Shown here: piece by piece, positions 10,837 through 21,580 of the stretch
Layout: the number at the start of each line of letters is the position of its first letter
How positions within the stretch are numbered: the stretch's first letter is position 1
DNA from: Psococerastis gibbosa
Lineage: Eukaryota > Arthropoda > Insecta > Psocodea > Psocidae
DNA: 64,000 bases
Direction of reading: 5' to 3'
Assembly (NCBI GenBank): GCA_963971405.1
Contig: OZ020486.1
Coordinates: forward strand, 7,897,419-7,961,418
Position numbers and translations under genes: made by a program
The notes under the pieces: model-generated
What the model was told of the DNA's origin: nothing
What the model saw: the letters and a program-made list of their open reading frames with translations, nothing else
Databases searched by the model: none

Positions 10837-11210
10837 GGCGGGGTTTCCACCGACCGGCTAGGGCTAATTACAAAAACGGTGACGTGGTAGCAGACATTCA
10901 AGACTTAGGTGGCGTTTCCACCGATCTCGCATTGCAGAATGCAAATGACATACAACAATTTGTTATTTTTATGAAAGTCAATCAATATGTTGGTGCTCAA
11001 CATATCCCATGACGCCATGTCTTAATTTTATTTTAGTTTGTTTGTGATTTGATCAATTTTAACAATGGCATAGAGTAAAACAAGCATTTCCGTCAATGTC
11101 ATTTGCATTCTGCAATGCGAGATCGGTGGAAGCGCCACCTAAGTCTTGAATGTCTGCTACCACGTCACCGTTTTTGTAATTAGCGCTAGCCGGTCGGTGG
11201 AAACCCCGCC
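10837..11210. mobile_element. Foldback MITE with about 114-bp terminal inverted repeats, copy 1
   Basis: The left arm 10837-10950 and right arm 11097-11210 are reverse complements with about 2 mismatches over 114 bp. The arms start ggcggggtttccaccgaccg. A roughly 146-bp AT-rich centre has no coding frame, so the element is non-autonomous. Within each arm the block 'gg(c)g(t)ttccaccga' occurs twice. A clear target duplication is not visible, so the superfamily is open. A second, partly deleted copy is at 27007. Confidence 0.85.
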
Positions 11211-11358
11211 TATGGCTATCATGATCTTATGATCATAATAATAGAGTTTAGGTTTTCATGGGCCAAGTGCATGGACTATCTTTAAAGTTATCACGGAGCG
11301 TAGTGACAGTAACGTCACGCCTGATATCTGAGCACACCAGGGTAAAGTTTCGCCATCA

Positions 11359-11570
11359 ATGACTGTCAATATGTGGGCTCCATCTCTTGCGACCAGTGTT
11401 ACCAAGCGGAAAAAGATGAACACATCTTATGGGATTACCCACGCATGGATCCAGCCGAGAAAAAGACTCAAATTTATCATTCGTCAAAGAATGGGGAACT
11501 CGGCCACGGAAATACCGGACATTATGGCGAGCACCCTTGAATTAGGGCTATCATCGGTCTTGTAATGCCT
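11359..11570 (+). pseudogene. Possible non-LTR retrotransposon fragment (C-terminal zinc-knuckle region)
   Basis: One plus frame around 11371-11455 reads 'SCDQCYQAEKDEHILWDYP', resembling the C-x2-C-x(n)-EH-x-L-(W/x)-x-C-P motif after the RT domain of many LINEs, with the last cysteine replaced by tyrosine. The match is short and flanking sequence is not recognisable, so this is tentative. Confidence 0.4.
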
Positions 11571-11639
11571 TCCAAGGGAGTCGGATGATCTAGTCACGAT
11601 TTAGGCGTGACTGAACGTGTGCTGTGAGAGAGTGCCGCA

Positions 11640-11895
11640 CCCTTAATAGAAATTATGAACTCTACGATATATCCCAAGAACCTACAAAGTAGCTGAAATC
11701 AAGAGCGCCCGCATCGGGTGGCTAGAGCATATGGAACAAATGCCAGACAATATAGGACTACAAGAGCAGCCTTACACAACGCCCCAATGGACGACGTCGA
11801 GGTGAATCTGGCGACCCTCGGCGTCGTTGACTGGCGAAGGAGAGTACAGGACCGCACATGCTGGCACGATGTGGCCTTAGCGCCAAAGAGTAAGT
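11640..11895 (+). pseudogene. Non-LTR retrotransposon 3' fragment
   Basis: Plus-strand frames show, in order, 'NYELYDIY', a degraded 'K-S-A-R-x-R-W-L-x-H' stretch, 'NARQYRTTRAAL', and 'VNLATLGVVDWRRRVQDRTC' followed by W-H-D-V. This is the usual end of a LINE reverse transcriptase (D-L-x-x-L-G-V-x-D-W-R-R-x-A-x-D-R-x-x-W). At least one frame change is needed to follow it, so it is a dead 3' remnant. Confidence 0.7.
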
Positions 11896-12246
11896 AAATA
11901 AGTATGCTTGTGCAGTACCGTGGTCTGTTGTTGACTTAGTCAAATATAATTATAAAAGCATGGGATCTATCCTTAAAACAGACTAGTAGTAGTATGGTTG
12001 GACACAGTCCCAGGCCACGGTGTGGGCCCATAGGACTGTAAAACAGACTAAAGGGCTATCTAAACTTCTGAACATGGACTAAATCAAATTAATTCAGAGG
12101 AGGAAGTGATCGTTAAGCTATAAGACCAGACCAATGAGGGATCATATCATAAAAGACATGGAAAGCGTGGGACGTAAACTCATTCAGCTAATTAATAAAA
12201 AGATGGATGATAAGCTTATGAGTCACATATTTGGAGATTAAATTCA

Positions 12247-12436
12247 AGACATGTAGTCTAGTGGCACGAACTCTGAATTTCACCCGAAAGGTTGTTGGTT
12301 CGAGTCTCACACTGGCTACATTTTCTGGCCATGCTTCGGAGGTCATGTAAACCAGACGGTCCCGGGTCTTCCTAGTTGAGTGTAAGAGAGGGCCTAACTC
12401 CACTAGGTTGGCTTAGTAATAGAAACAATAAAAGGT
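12247..12436 (+). mobile_element. tRNA-derived SINE, best-preserved head
   Basis: Both Pol III internal promoter boxes are visible: an A-box-like TAGTCTAGTGG at 12254-12264 and B box GGTTCGAGTCT at 12297-12307, spaced as in a tRNA gene. The body and end match the copies at 2241 and 25283 (actggctacattttctggcc, cactaggttggcttag, aataaaa). An AT-rich tail follows. It is not a tRNA gene: no matching 3' acceptor strand is present. Confidence 0.85.
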
Positions 12437-12734
12437 CATTTATTTATTTTATTTATTTTTATTTAAGCTTGTGTTTTCAGCAAGGGCTTCAGGTGAAAAA
12501 GTTTTTCCTCGTGAGGAAAAGATCGGACAGTATTCACAATTTCAAGCATTTCCATGTTCAAGCCACGAGAGCCACCTATAGAGTATACCTAAGTACCGAT
12601 GTTTCAAAAGCTTTTGCTGATTGTTCGGGACCCATTGTTCCTATGTAGAAGAAATGCATTATACAATAATTAGTAAGTTACGCAAGTTCCTTAGCTATTG
12701 CAGAACACCAAGTTTACAAATTAAGTACCTTGCA

Positions 12735-12985
12735 AAAGGCCTTACCATGTTGAATCCATTAGAGCAGAGCATGTTTCAAACTGCGGCAAACTTGGTAGTG
12801 TACAAAGCGTTGGTAGGGACATGATAACGCGCTGAGTACCAGAACGCTTAAGTGCATACGCAAACTTTGCCAACGGCAATACCAAGGTGAATCCACTAAA
12901 ACAGAGGCTGTTCCAAACTGCGGCAAACTGGGTAGTGTGTACAGCGTTGGCAGGGGAACATGGTAGGACATGATAACGTGTTGAG
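12735..12985. repeat. Tandem duplication, about 130-bp units
   Basis: Two diverged copies starting near 12744 and 12880. They share 'gtgaatcca(c)ta', 'caaactgcggcaaact(t/g)ggtag', 'agcgttgg(t/c)aggg' and 'acatgataacg(c/t)g(c/t)tgag'. No coding potential is supported. Confidence 0.7.
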
Positions 12986-14415
12986 ACTATACCAGTCTAC
13001 GTGCGTGTAGAGTCCTGGTCATCTTCGATTTAATCGTGTGGCTTTATCATGTTCACCAAGTGGTTCGGAATCCACTATAATCAGGAGGTCCACCCTGTCA
13101 GTCAACTCCCCTTTCCCTGAGGTGAAAGAGTCTGCCCTTAGGATGCCTCAAAACTCAGGTTAACAAACAGATTCACTCCCCCCGCCAGGCTATGCTTACA
13201 GGGTTGCTTAAAGCCGTTAGAAAGAGCAGAAACAACAACACAAATTAAGTACCGGGGTCAAAAACTTTAAAATATAACAAAAAATAAATCCAAATTTATA
13301 TTCTAAAATGTTTTTGTTTACATTTTTAACCCCAAGAACTAGTTTTGTAATTGTAATTTTTTAAGAACTTTTTATGGACCTATAGCACTGCTTATAGTGT
13401 GGCCCATAGGTCCTTTGTCCAATGCCAACGACCACACGGATTTCGGACATTATTTGTGTTATTTCTGTATGCATTTTTGACCATTTTGGACATGTCAACC
13501 TACACCGGCTGCAAGCGATAATGGACAAGCTTATACAAGCTCACCATTGACGCAATCACACAGGTGAAAGCATGACTTGCGCAGGTAAATAAATAAATAA
13601 AAAATGTATAGCTGAGACCGCCCTAGATAGATAAAAGTCAAGAATAAGTTAACCTCGTGATTGGGCTGCAGAAAATAGATATCGTATACCCCGAGAGATG
13701 ATATAGGATTGTATTAGATGGTTCATAGGGCTATAGTCAGAGTCTTGCAAATGCCGATAGCGTGTTCATTAAAGCAGCATTGAGGTGCGCCGATCTGGAT
13801 CAGGATTCTGCTTAAGCCGGATTTAGCCTGCTGTTATTCACCCATTGTTTCACTTAATTGCCAATTAAGGGTTAACTGGCTTATATATATATATACTAGA
13901 GTTTGAGTGAAATTAAACATAAACAACGGTAGAGAAGAATGAGTACCTATCAACAACCAATATCAGAGCATATTAATTTTTAAGGAAGCCCCATTGGGGC
14001 AAGCGTGCCCCCTGGCCCCTAGTGGGGTGATTTTGCCCCCTACTTTTGGGCATATTGGCCCACAGAAATTGGGCACAAATTTCAAATTCCAACACTAACA
14101 AAACTAGAAATAAGAAAAAAAAAATAGTCAAAAAGTTACGTTGTCCGTCATATTTTTGGCGCCACTTTTGTTTTTAACGTTTTCCTTTTTGAAATATATT
14201 TGGTAGATATGGTTTTGGTAATATTGAAAAAGTGTGATTATTTAGAGCTAGCTGTATACTACCCATTATTAAAAATAATTTACTTATGTATGGAGGGATA
14301 TGGTGGATACAAGCGAAATTTACACTATATATTGTAGAATAGGATTTCAATTTGGGCCACCCACTGAAAATTTCTTAAAATATGCTCTGATCGATATAGG
14401 GGATTGAGAAGAATT
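12986..14415. other. Stretch with no supported gene
   Basis: Contains a short (taaa)n run near 13585 and a G/C-rich patch with repeated 'gcccc' near 13985-14060 reminiscent of the hAT-type repeats at 25.6 kb. No gene is recognised. Confidence 0.45.
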
Positions 14416-14520
14416 TGGGGCTTCGCGGGATTCGAACCCACAATGTATGCCTTGTCGCTGCAAGCGTTCGGCGGTTAAGACGACAACCCGGCAAGGTATA
14501 CATCATGGGTTCGAATCCAA
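14416..14520. repeat. Inverted pair of tRNA-like (B-box) sequences
   Basis: The left part carries, on the minus strand, GGTTCGAATCC with flanking 'caaggcatacattgtg'. The right part carries, on the plus strand, GGTTCGAATCC preceded by 'caaggtatacatcatg'. The two are inverted copies around the spacer 'tcgctgcaagcgttcggcgg'. This looks like two tRNA-derived heads in opposite directions, or a foldback of one. Neither forms a complete tRNA with paired acceptor ends. Confidence 0.65.
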
Positions 14521-14540
14521 ATTTTTCTAGACCCTGTTAT

Positions 14541-15403
14541 TGCTTTCAAATTTATAAGTAGTATAAGGAAAGCTCTGTGATGATCGAAATTTTCGTTTCG
14601 AGATTTCAACGGATTTACACGTTTTGAGGTCCAAGGAACCCAAAAAAGTATTTTTTACGAAATGTCTGTCTGTCTGTCTGTTCATCGATTTCCGAGCAAA
14701 CTAATGAGCCGATTTTAATGAAATTTTGCGTGTAAGTTCACCAAAATAATACCACGAGATCATTTATTTTTATTTTGAGCTAACTCAATTTGGGAGGGTT
14801 TTATTCTCAAAAAACTCCAAAAAGCGTCTAAAAAAATTATTTCTCAGTAACGGCTCCAACGATTTATTTTAAATTCACATTATATATTGTAGTCGTTATT
14901 AATGTAAACAAAATGCTGGGGGTCGCTCGCCCCTTGATATTTTATTACTGGGGGTCAAAAAATAAAAATAACTCAATTTTTATGAAAAATGACTAAAAAA
15001 TAATTTTTCTGCTGAACCTTTCTATCGAAGATTTCTAACTTCAGGTATATTTTAGGTGTTCAATAGAGTAACAAAACCGGACAAGGTTGCATTCCAAAAA
15101 ATTATTTGGTTCTGTGCAAAAAATTATTTTTTGAAGAAATTATTGAAAATTGACGCTCCAATACATTACGTGCCATGTGTCATTGTTACTACTGTTACAA
15201 TGTATTGGTCTGTTTGTTCCAGAATATGCAATTGAGTTTAAAGGGGTTTTTAATATATTGAGGTGGACCCCTCCCCCCCCCCCCCCCCTCGAGGGATCTG
15301 AAATTTAACCATAGGGAAAATATTTACTATGAAATTACACATTATGTCTATCTGCTAATTTATAAATTGGACACCATGTTCGAGTGAACTCGGACCGGTT
15401 CTT
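14541..15403 (+). repeat. Dispersed repeat R1, full-length copy 2
   Basis: Starts tgctttcaaatttat and ends 'ataaattggacaccatgttcg', then 'agtgaactcggaccggttctt'. Has a clean (GTCT)n block at 14663-14682 and a C-rich run at 15272-15288. Collinear with the copy at 8688. It directly follows the tRNA-like inverted pair. Confidence 0.8.
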
Positions 15404-17579
15404 TAAATTATAACGAGGAAGTTATAATTATTTGTTTGAACAAACGAAATAAGTTTAGTCAAGACTCAACAGGATGGCCTGGCTTTCCTTCTTCTGCGCC
15501 AGTCCAGTCCATTCGAGTTCTCTCACCGTGCGGTATATGGCCTGCCTTTCTACCATTACATTTATAATATTTTAATCCACTAATATCCCAAACATCTCTT
15601 ACTATATATATACGGCACCATTGCTACACCTTTTGTGCTGCGTCTTCATCCATATACGTCGCAGTCCGTCTCCGGGTCGACCTGGACTTCGCGTCGAAGA
15701 CGTCAAATTCAAGTAGGCTACACGTAAGTAACCCCTTTTCTATTCCAATTACAGCTCGCTCTATGTTTAATGTCAGTATGATATACCATATAACACTAAA
15801 ATGATTCAGATATATAGTATCAACAAGTTATAGGCCCAAAAGTCATAATGTGCATAACTACGTATGTATATGTATGTACTGCTAGTACGTTTAAAGGCTT
15901 GAGGTACATGGTCGATGAGGTACCTATATTTTTATTCCTTTTTTTTCAGTTAAATTTGCAATATTGTATAAATTATTATTATTATTATTTATTATTTGTT
16001 ATTTGTAAGAGTGGGCAGAAAGGCCCGAAATCCATCCATATGGAAATTAAAGACAGTATTTTTCATTCTTTCTTTCTTATATTAAAGATGCAACTAGGCT
16101 ATGGTCTCAACGGGTGCCCAATCATCTCTTGAAAAGCCCGTATAAAGAAATAACTGCAAGGCATCACCATGCATTTTTAGATGGCTGTGCCGTCCAGAAT
16201 TTGTTGCTGATAGCTATGTAGGAAAGCTGGGATAATCCAACGCGCCAAAAATATTTTTTTTTATTCCTGGGGCCGCCTGGTACGTTTTTCAATTGCTGGT
16301 CATAGGAAGCGTGGCAAGTGACCCCAAAATATATTTTTGTAGTGAAACTTCTTTATCGACATAAGTGACGCGCCATATTGGGACGTTGTGGGTGACGCGT
16401 CATCTTGTTACGCGCATCCTGATTTCTTAACTCATGGATGACGCACATTTTTGGGCAGATGTAGAAGGCCTATCTCAATTTAAATTATACCCATGTTTTT
16501 GTCTATTCTTCTTCTTTCAGGCCATGCTATATTTGTGGTGATCAAGGAAGGGGTTTGGCTTTGGGGGTGTGAAACGTCAGGGGGTGCGCACGATTTTCAA
16601 CAAAAATAGGCCTCTTTCGGTCGCGTTTTTATCTATTTTAAAAATTCAAACTACTTTAGGGCTTTTCCACATTTCTTTCTCTTTCCAGCCATATATTATG
16701 CAAGTGAAATTTAGTAATTTAGAAGTTGTCACGTTAAACTATCGTCTGTAAACCGACTTTACAACCGACTTACAGACAACCACTTTAATTAATGAAATGC
16801 TTTTATAATCTTAGCAACAATAAGTTAAAATAATTGAATTATTTGTATACGGTACGTGTTTATAATAATAAAAGCCTTTTGCTTAAAATTTACCTAATTC
16901 AGCTTTACTTAACCAATTTCTGTAAAGTTGTAAATATATTGTAGTAGATGTCATAAGGAAGTTTCACTGCTTACGTGTGTACACCGATACACGCACGCTA
17001 ATTTCTTTTTGGCGGGAAGCGAATGTCCCACCTCTCCTATATAGAACCCAAGTTACTGATACCTTTGAAGTGATAGTGAGACCGGGCCTTAAACCCTCGC
17101 TATCACCTATCAGTACTTAGTGGTGCCGAGACCCCCCCCCCCCCCTTAAGCCCGATGAAAAGTATGGTTAAAGAATACTGGGCCACTCTATAAGGGCCGT
17201 GCACACGAATTTTTGAATTGGCTAAACCTGATGATAGTCACAAAGTAATAGATCTAAAAGGTTTAGTGACACTTAAGGGCAACAAAAAGGTTCAAAACAC
17301 AAATTAAGATTACAGAGGGCAATGCAAAAAGGATTGAGCGGCGCTGCGCTGTGAAGATTTAATGGGCCACAAACCAGACTGTTTTCTCAAGATTTCTATG
17401 ACTCATTGCACAATAAACCAGTTTACGGTCAGCAGTAAAGTCGGGTGGGTGAAAGAAAATGCTACTACGCCCCCGGAATACTTAAATGCACCGTCTGGAC
17501 TCTGGATAGAATTATTGTTATGAGGGGTATGCCATATGTGTGTTAAACAAAAAGACTTTAAGATAGAAAATATACTGAA
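15404..17579. other. Mostly unrecognised stretch with one short shared repeat
   Basis: 16008-16085 (gtaagagtgggcagaaaggc, then an A/T-rich tail) matches the reverse complement of 24805-24900. 17020-17048 shares a short block with 2040 and 2520. A C14 run is at 17132-17145. No gene is supported. Confidence 0.5.
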
Positions 17580-17842
17580 GAACCGGTAGAATCCGGGCTG
17601 ATGGGCCGTGGTCGAATTTAAAGTGAACTTCCAAACGTTTCGTCAACATCTGCGGTCGACATCTTCAGTGGCGCTACGTAGACTTCGAAGGTTGTGCGAG
17701 TCACTCGCTACGGAGCCACCGAGGTACAACCTTCGAAGTCTACGCAGCGCCACTGAAGATGTCGACCGCAGATGTTGACGAAACGTTTGGAAGTTCACTT
17801 TCAATTCGACCGCGGCCCATCAGCCCGGATTCTACTGGTTCT
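17580..17842. repeat. Long near-perfect hairpin (about 116-bp arms)
   Basis: Arms 17580-17695 and 17726-17842 are reverse complements with about 4 mismatches. The 30-bp loop itself contains a small perfect hairpin, gcgag-tca-ctcgc, at 17696-17708. The right arm includes 'ctgaagatgtcgaccgc' followed by 'agatgttgacgaaacg' (17752-17785), a CTGAAGA...GAAAC arrangement like motifs in Penelope-like element termini. The outer part of the arm also occurs at 2079-2179, and a degraded piece near 42215-42275. No coding sequence. Confidence 0.85.
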
Positions 17843-17894
17843 CCATTTGACTCCGGCTGTGAAAGCCTTTGCAGTTACACAGAAAATATACTTG

Positions 17895-18047
17895 CAAGGC
17901 CGTGCCCAGGGAGGTGGTCCAAGGGGTCCGGACCCCCTCCGAAATAGATGGGCTGTACACTGAATAGAATGGTCTTTGAAACTTTCATTAATAAAATACG
18001 TTTAAACATTTTTTGTACCCCCTCCGATACAAAAACCTGTAGCCTTG
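17895..18047. mobile_element. Candidate hAT-type MITE, 153 bp
   Basis: Starts caaggccgtgcccagg, the same end sequence as the better-supported element at 18498, and ends tagccttg. Flanks tatacttg (17887-17894) and tatccttg (18048-18055) agree at 7 of 8 bases, as expected for an old 8-bp target duplication. The inverted match of the two ends is short, so the call is moderate. Confidence 0.5.
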
Positions 18048-18078
18048 TATCCTTGCATGAATAAATAAACATTTGTTG

Positions 18079-18232
18079 TATTACTAAGCCAACCTAGCGC
18101 AGTTACATTCCCTTATACTCATAAAGGACCGCCTGCTTTACATGCCCTCCAAATCATTGCCAGAAACTCTAGCCAGAGTGGGATTCGAGAACCAACAACC
18201 TTTCGGATGAAAGTCAGAGTTTTTCCCCACTA
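18079..18232 (-). mobile_element. tRNA-derived SINE, reverse orientation
   Basis: The reverse complement shows the family body: 'tactaagccaacctag' at the left is the inverted 3' end, 'gaccgcctgctttacatgcc' is the inverted middle, and 'accaacaacctttcgg' is the inverted B-box flank. The B box is mutated and the head is incomplete. Confidence 0.75.
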
Positions 18233-18497
18233 CTATACATACATGTCTTAACCTAAGAAGCACGTACAGCACGCATACAACTTTAATCCAAAATAATATT
18301 ATAGAAATGTCATGTTAAAATTTCCGAGAGAACAACATAAAAATGACGTCACGCTATGGCTAAACACTCAGGTTACCTAGCAACAATGTCTCTCTCATTT
18401 GTGTGGCAAGTTGTAAATCCAGGTTCGTTGAGTCGCTTTATTTTATTATAGTCTACATCTACCTAGTGTTTGGTCAAAAGGTTTTAATAGGCCTAGC

Positions 18498-18670
18498 CAA
18501 GACCGTGCCCAGGTTTAGATTTCGGTGGGGGGTCCAAAAAAATTTTTAACGTAATTTATTAATGAATTAATGGATAAATTCTTCAAAATATACAGGTTAT
18601 TGTATACAAAAAAATTTTTGGGGGGAGGGGGGTCCTGACCCCTTGGACTATCCCCCTGGGCACGGCCATG
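18498..18670. mobile_element. hAT-type MITE, 173 bp, with 8-bp target duplication
   Basis: The ends caagaccgtgcccagg and cctgggcacggccatg are inverted copies with 2 mismatches in 16. An exact 8-bp direct repeat ggcctagc flanks them (18490-18497 and 18671-18678). 8-bp duplications and CA...TG ends are hallmarks of the hAT superfamily. The interior is AT-rich with G-rich patches and no frame, so it is non-autonomous. Confidence 0.85.
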
Positions 18671-20606
18671 GGCCTAGCCTAGTTTTGTTCTAAAACAAAG
18701 CTTTTAAAAATTACTTCAAATTTCTTGGGCTAAATCACATGACACTTTTAGTCCCAATGGTTTGTAATTGTAAGAACTGCACATAATAATTTTTTTGACG
18801 GATCTGGAATGTAATTCCTTCTTGGAATCACTGAGTACAGTTATAAGTGGTACAAGAAGCCACCATGATTAATTATAAACGTATAGAATTGTGAGAAAGC
18901 ACAATGCAAAAAAACAATAAAAACTCCGCCGTCCAATTAGATTTTACACTATAAACTTGTGTTATGTATGTTGCCATGCCAACATTACGTCCCCTGGTGG
19001 CAAAAGATAAGCATTCTGTTGGTCTTCCAACTTTTTCATGCAGTGCATCTAGAATGTCGTGTCTAGAGTATTAAATGGTCTAAGCATAGAATAAAGTTTA
19101 TGTTGCTTTAAATCAGTTAACTTAGTTAAATTATGCTCTGAGACAACACAATGCTCACCTAACTATTACCTTAACAGACGCATCACAAACTTTTTCGAAC
19201 CCATCCTAAATACTATTTCCCGCTTTAGCTTATAAAATTCCCGCCAAAGTTTCAAACACCTAAACCCTCAAGCCCTTATACAACTAACACTATTAACAAG
19301 ACCACAAATTCTAAGCCCTTAGTAGAAAACCAACAAACCAGGCAAGGGGTGAATGTGAAGAAAAGGATGGCTCCCCAACCCCCCAGGAAAGTCTTTATAA
19401 AACCAGCCCCCCTTCCCCTCTAGCCAAACCACTTGATCCAGCCACTCGAGCTCAATTGGTTTTTCGTTGCAAAGTGGTAACCACCCGGTCTATACCCCCC
19501 CTCCCTCCTATTCGTTTATTTCAAACCTCTTTATTCTAGAGAGGAAATTCGATGATTTGCATGGTTTCAATGGATAATACCGACTCACCCCATCGCCTCT
19601 GTAGCCCTGTAGGTGTTGGGTGTCTTTTCGTCCGGTCTCAAATGTTTGTGAATTTGAAATTGTATATAGGTTTTCAAATGTTCAATGAAGGTACAGCAAA
19701 GTCTGTTTACCAACTTCAGAGCCGTGTCGTGTGTTTATGTGTGTGTTGGTGGTAAATTGTATGAACTTGTTGTTTGTCATGGAAGATTATTTCTATTTCC
19801 TATTTTCTTTTTTCTTTTATTTATTGTGTAATTTCCAGATCAGTAAGCCATTATTTCACATTTTTTCTAAATACTATATAGTTTCGTCGCGGAATTGACA
19901 GTGTTTAGTTTTGGATAAACGGATACCTACTATATCATAATTAAGATTTATAGCTGTACCTTATATTAATTTAAGTTCAAACAGAAGATTGAGTTCCTTG
20001 CGTATCCGTTATGGCATGATGCCACTGACTAGTTGGGAAACAGAGGAGGCTTCACGCCTCAGCAGCAGACAACACACCAGCCAACCAAGAGTTAAGATCC
20101 TCTCCGAGGACGGCCTGCCATATATTTTGCTCAGTAAGAATTCAATAAATGGGTCCAGTTCGTTTAAATTATCTATTCTACTTGCCAAGTTGTAGTACCA
20201 AATACGGTTTAATCGTATGCATTTGAATTTATCGAGGGATACGCAGGGTGGTCAGGGCTACTGTCAACGCGGATACTGTACTTTAATGTTATTATTATTA
20301 TAATTCTGTAGCGTAGTGGGGGTTCGTTTGCCTCCAATCAAAGACTTTCAACGGGGCTTGATTTGAACGCTCCCAGGCATATTGTGAGTGCATAATGATG
20401 GACAGAATTCAAACTCTGAAGTAACACATTACTAGCGGAATTTTGTTTGTTTGTTGTTTGTCCTCACTGGTTACTCCGCCAAGTGAAGGGAATATATTGA
20501 AAAAAAAAATCAAATTGAACAAAATGTATATCGGCGCAGGTACCTCCGGATGCAACATCCAATGAGGCCCTGGGCCCAAACATGGCGTAACTATTTTGTT
20601 TGTTTG
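18671..20606. other. Stretch with no supported gene
   Basis: Short open frames only (for example 19552-19755 plus), none resembling a known family. No repeats recognised. Confidence 0.45.
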
Positions 20607-21580
20607 TTACGGGTTTGAATCAAATAAATACGTAGGTATATTATATACTATACAGCCGTAATCCAGGCGCGACCTAATGAGTGCGCGGTAAAGAAGAAGC
20701 AATGTTTCCCTATCTGCACCCCAATTGTAATGGCTTAGACTCCGTAGCAAGTTTAGCCTTTTTTCTGCCTTCGGACAGAGTTGAACGATGTGCTCTCTCC
20801 AAGTGAGCTTTTTGTCAAATAGAAGTCCCAGGAAGCGATGTGACTGCACTATAGGCAGCGAGGCTTTGTTGAGGGAGAATACTGGATCCGAATAACAGTG
20901 TTTTCTACAGAAATGTACCGCCTTGGTTTTTTCCACTGAAAATTTAAGATCAGTGCTTTCTGACCATTCCGTTAATGAGTCAAGTACCGCTTCCACTGAG
21001 ACTTCTATTTCGCCTAGTGTGGGCGCTTGGAAGAAAATTCCCAAATCATCTTATATGTAGACAGGTGAGCATGGTAGGTGGCATATGGGCCACTATTGAA
21101 TTAATTGCCATGAGGAAGAGGGCGCAACTCAGGACCGACCCTTGGGGGTGCCATTATCTAATATATAGGGGTGGGAGAGGGTATTTCCACATCTAACTGA
21201 TGTAGTTCTGTTAAGGAGAAAGATTTATATGAATAACGGGAGGTTTCCCAGCATATTTCATGCTTTAAGCTGTTTTAGGATAATTACATGCCACGTTGAA
21301 TCATAGGCCAATTTTATATTCAAAAAAATATATCTAAACTTCTTACGAAGCCGTCCTGGATGTACGTACTCGCCCTAACTAGATGGTCAAGGGACGAGCG
21401 CCCCTTGCGTCTTCCGCACTGCACATTTGCTAAAAGGTGTTTGCTATCAAGATGCCAAATCAATCTTTTATTTACTATACGTTCTAGCACCTTTATTAAC
21501 GTATTTGTAAGTGATATAGGCCGATAAGACAATAATAGTGATAGTAATAGTAATAGTTTCGGTATGGGAAGTGTGACCTT
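20607..21580 (-). pseudogene. Jockey-like non-LTR reverse transcriptase, dead copy A
   Basis: Reading right to left on the minus strand: 'SYRPISLTNTLIKVLERIVN' and a GRRKGRSSLDHLV stretch (21320-21540) are RT fingers motifs. A degraded A motif follows around 21290 (AYDSTW type). Then comes the active-site region at about 21040-21055, where the catalytic aspartates are preceded by an in-frame TAA. Then 'FSVEKTKAVHF', 'FLGLLFDKKLTWREHI' and 'YRALIRSRLDYGCIVY' (20650-21044) form the thumb/connection. Several frame changes separate these blocks. The order and motifs match Jockey-type elements. The N-terminal ORF1, the endonuclease and the 3' end are absent. Confidence 0.8.

Noticed and set aside
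14416..14490. A true tRNA gene on the minus strand
   Set aside because: Only the TpsiC side is tRNA-like; no 5' acceptor strand pairs with the ggggctt end.
15848..16132. 94-codon plus-strand frame
   Set aside because: Its middle is TTA-repeat translation and its end lies in a dispersed repeat.
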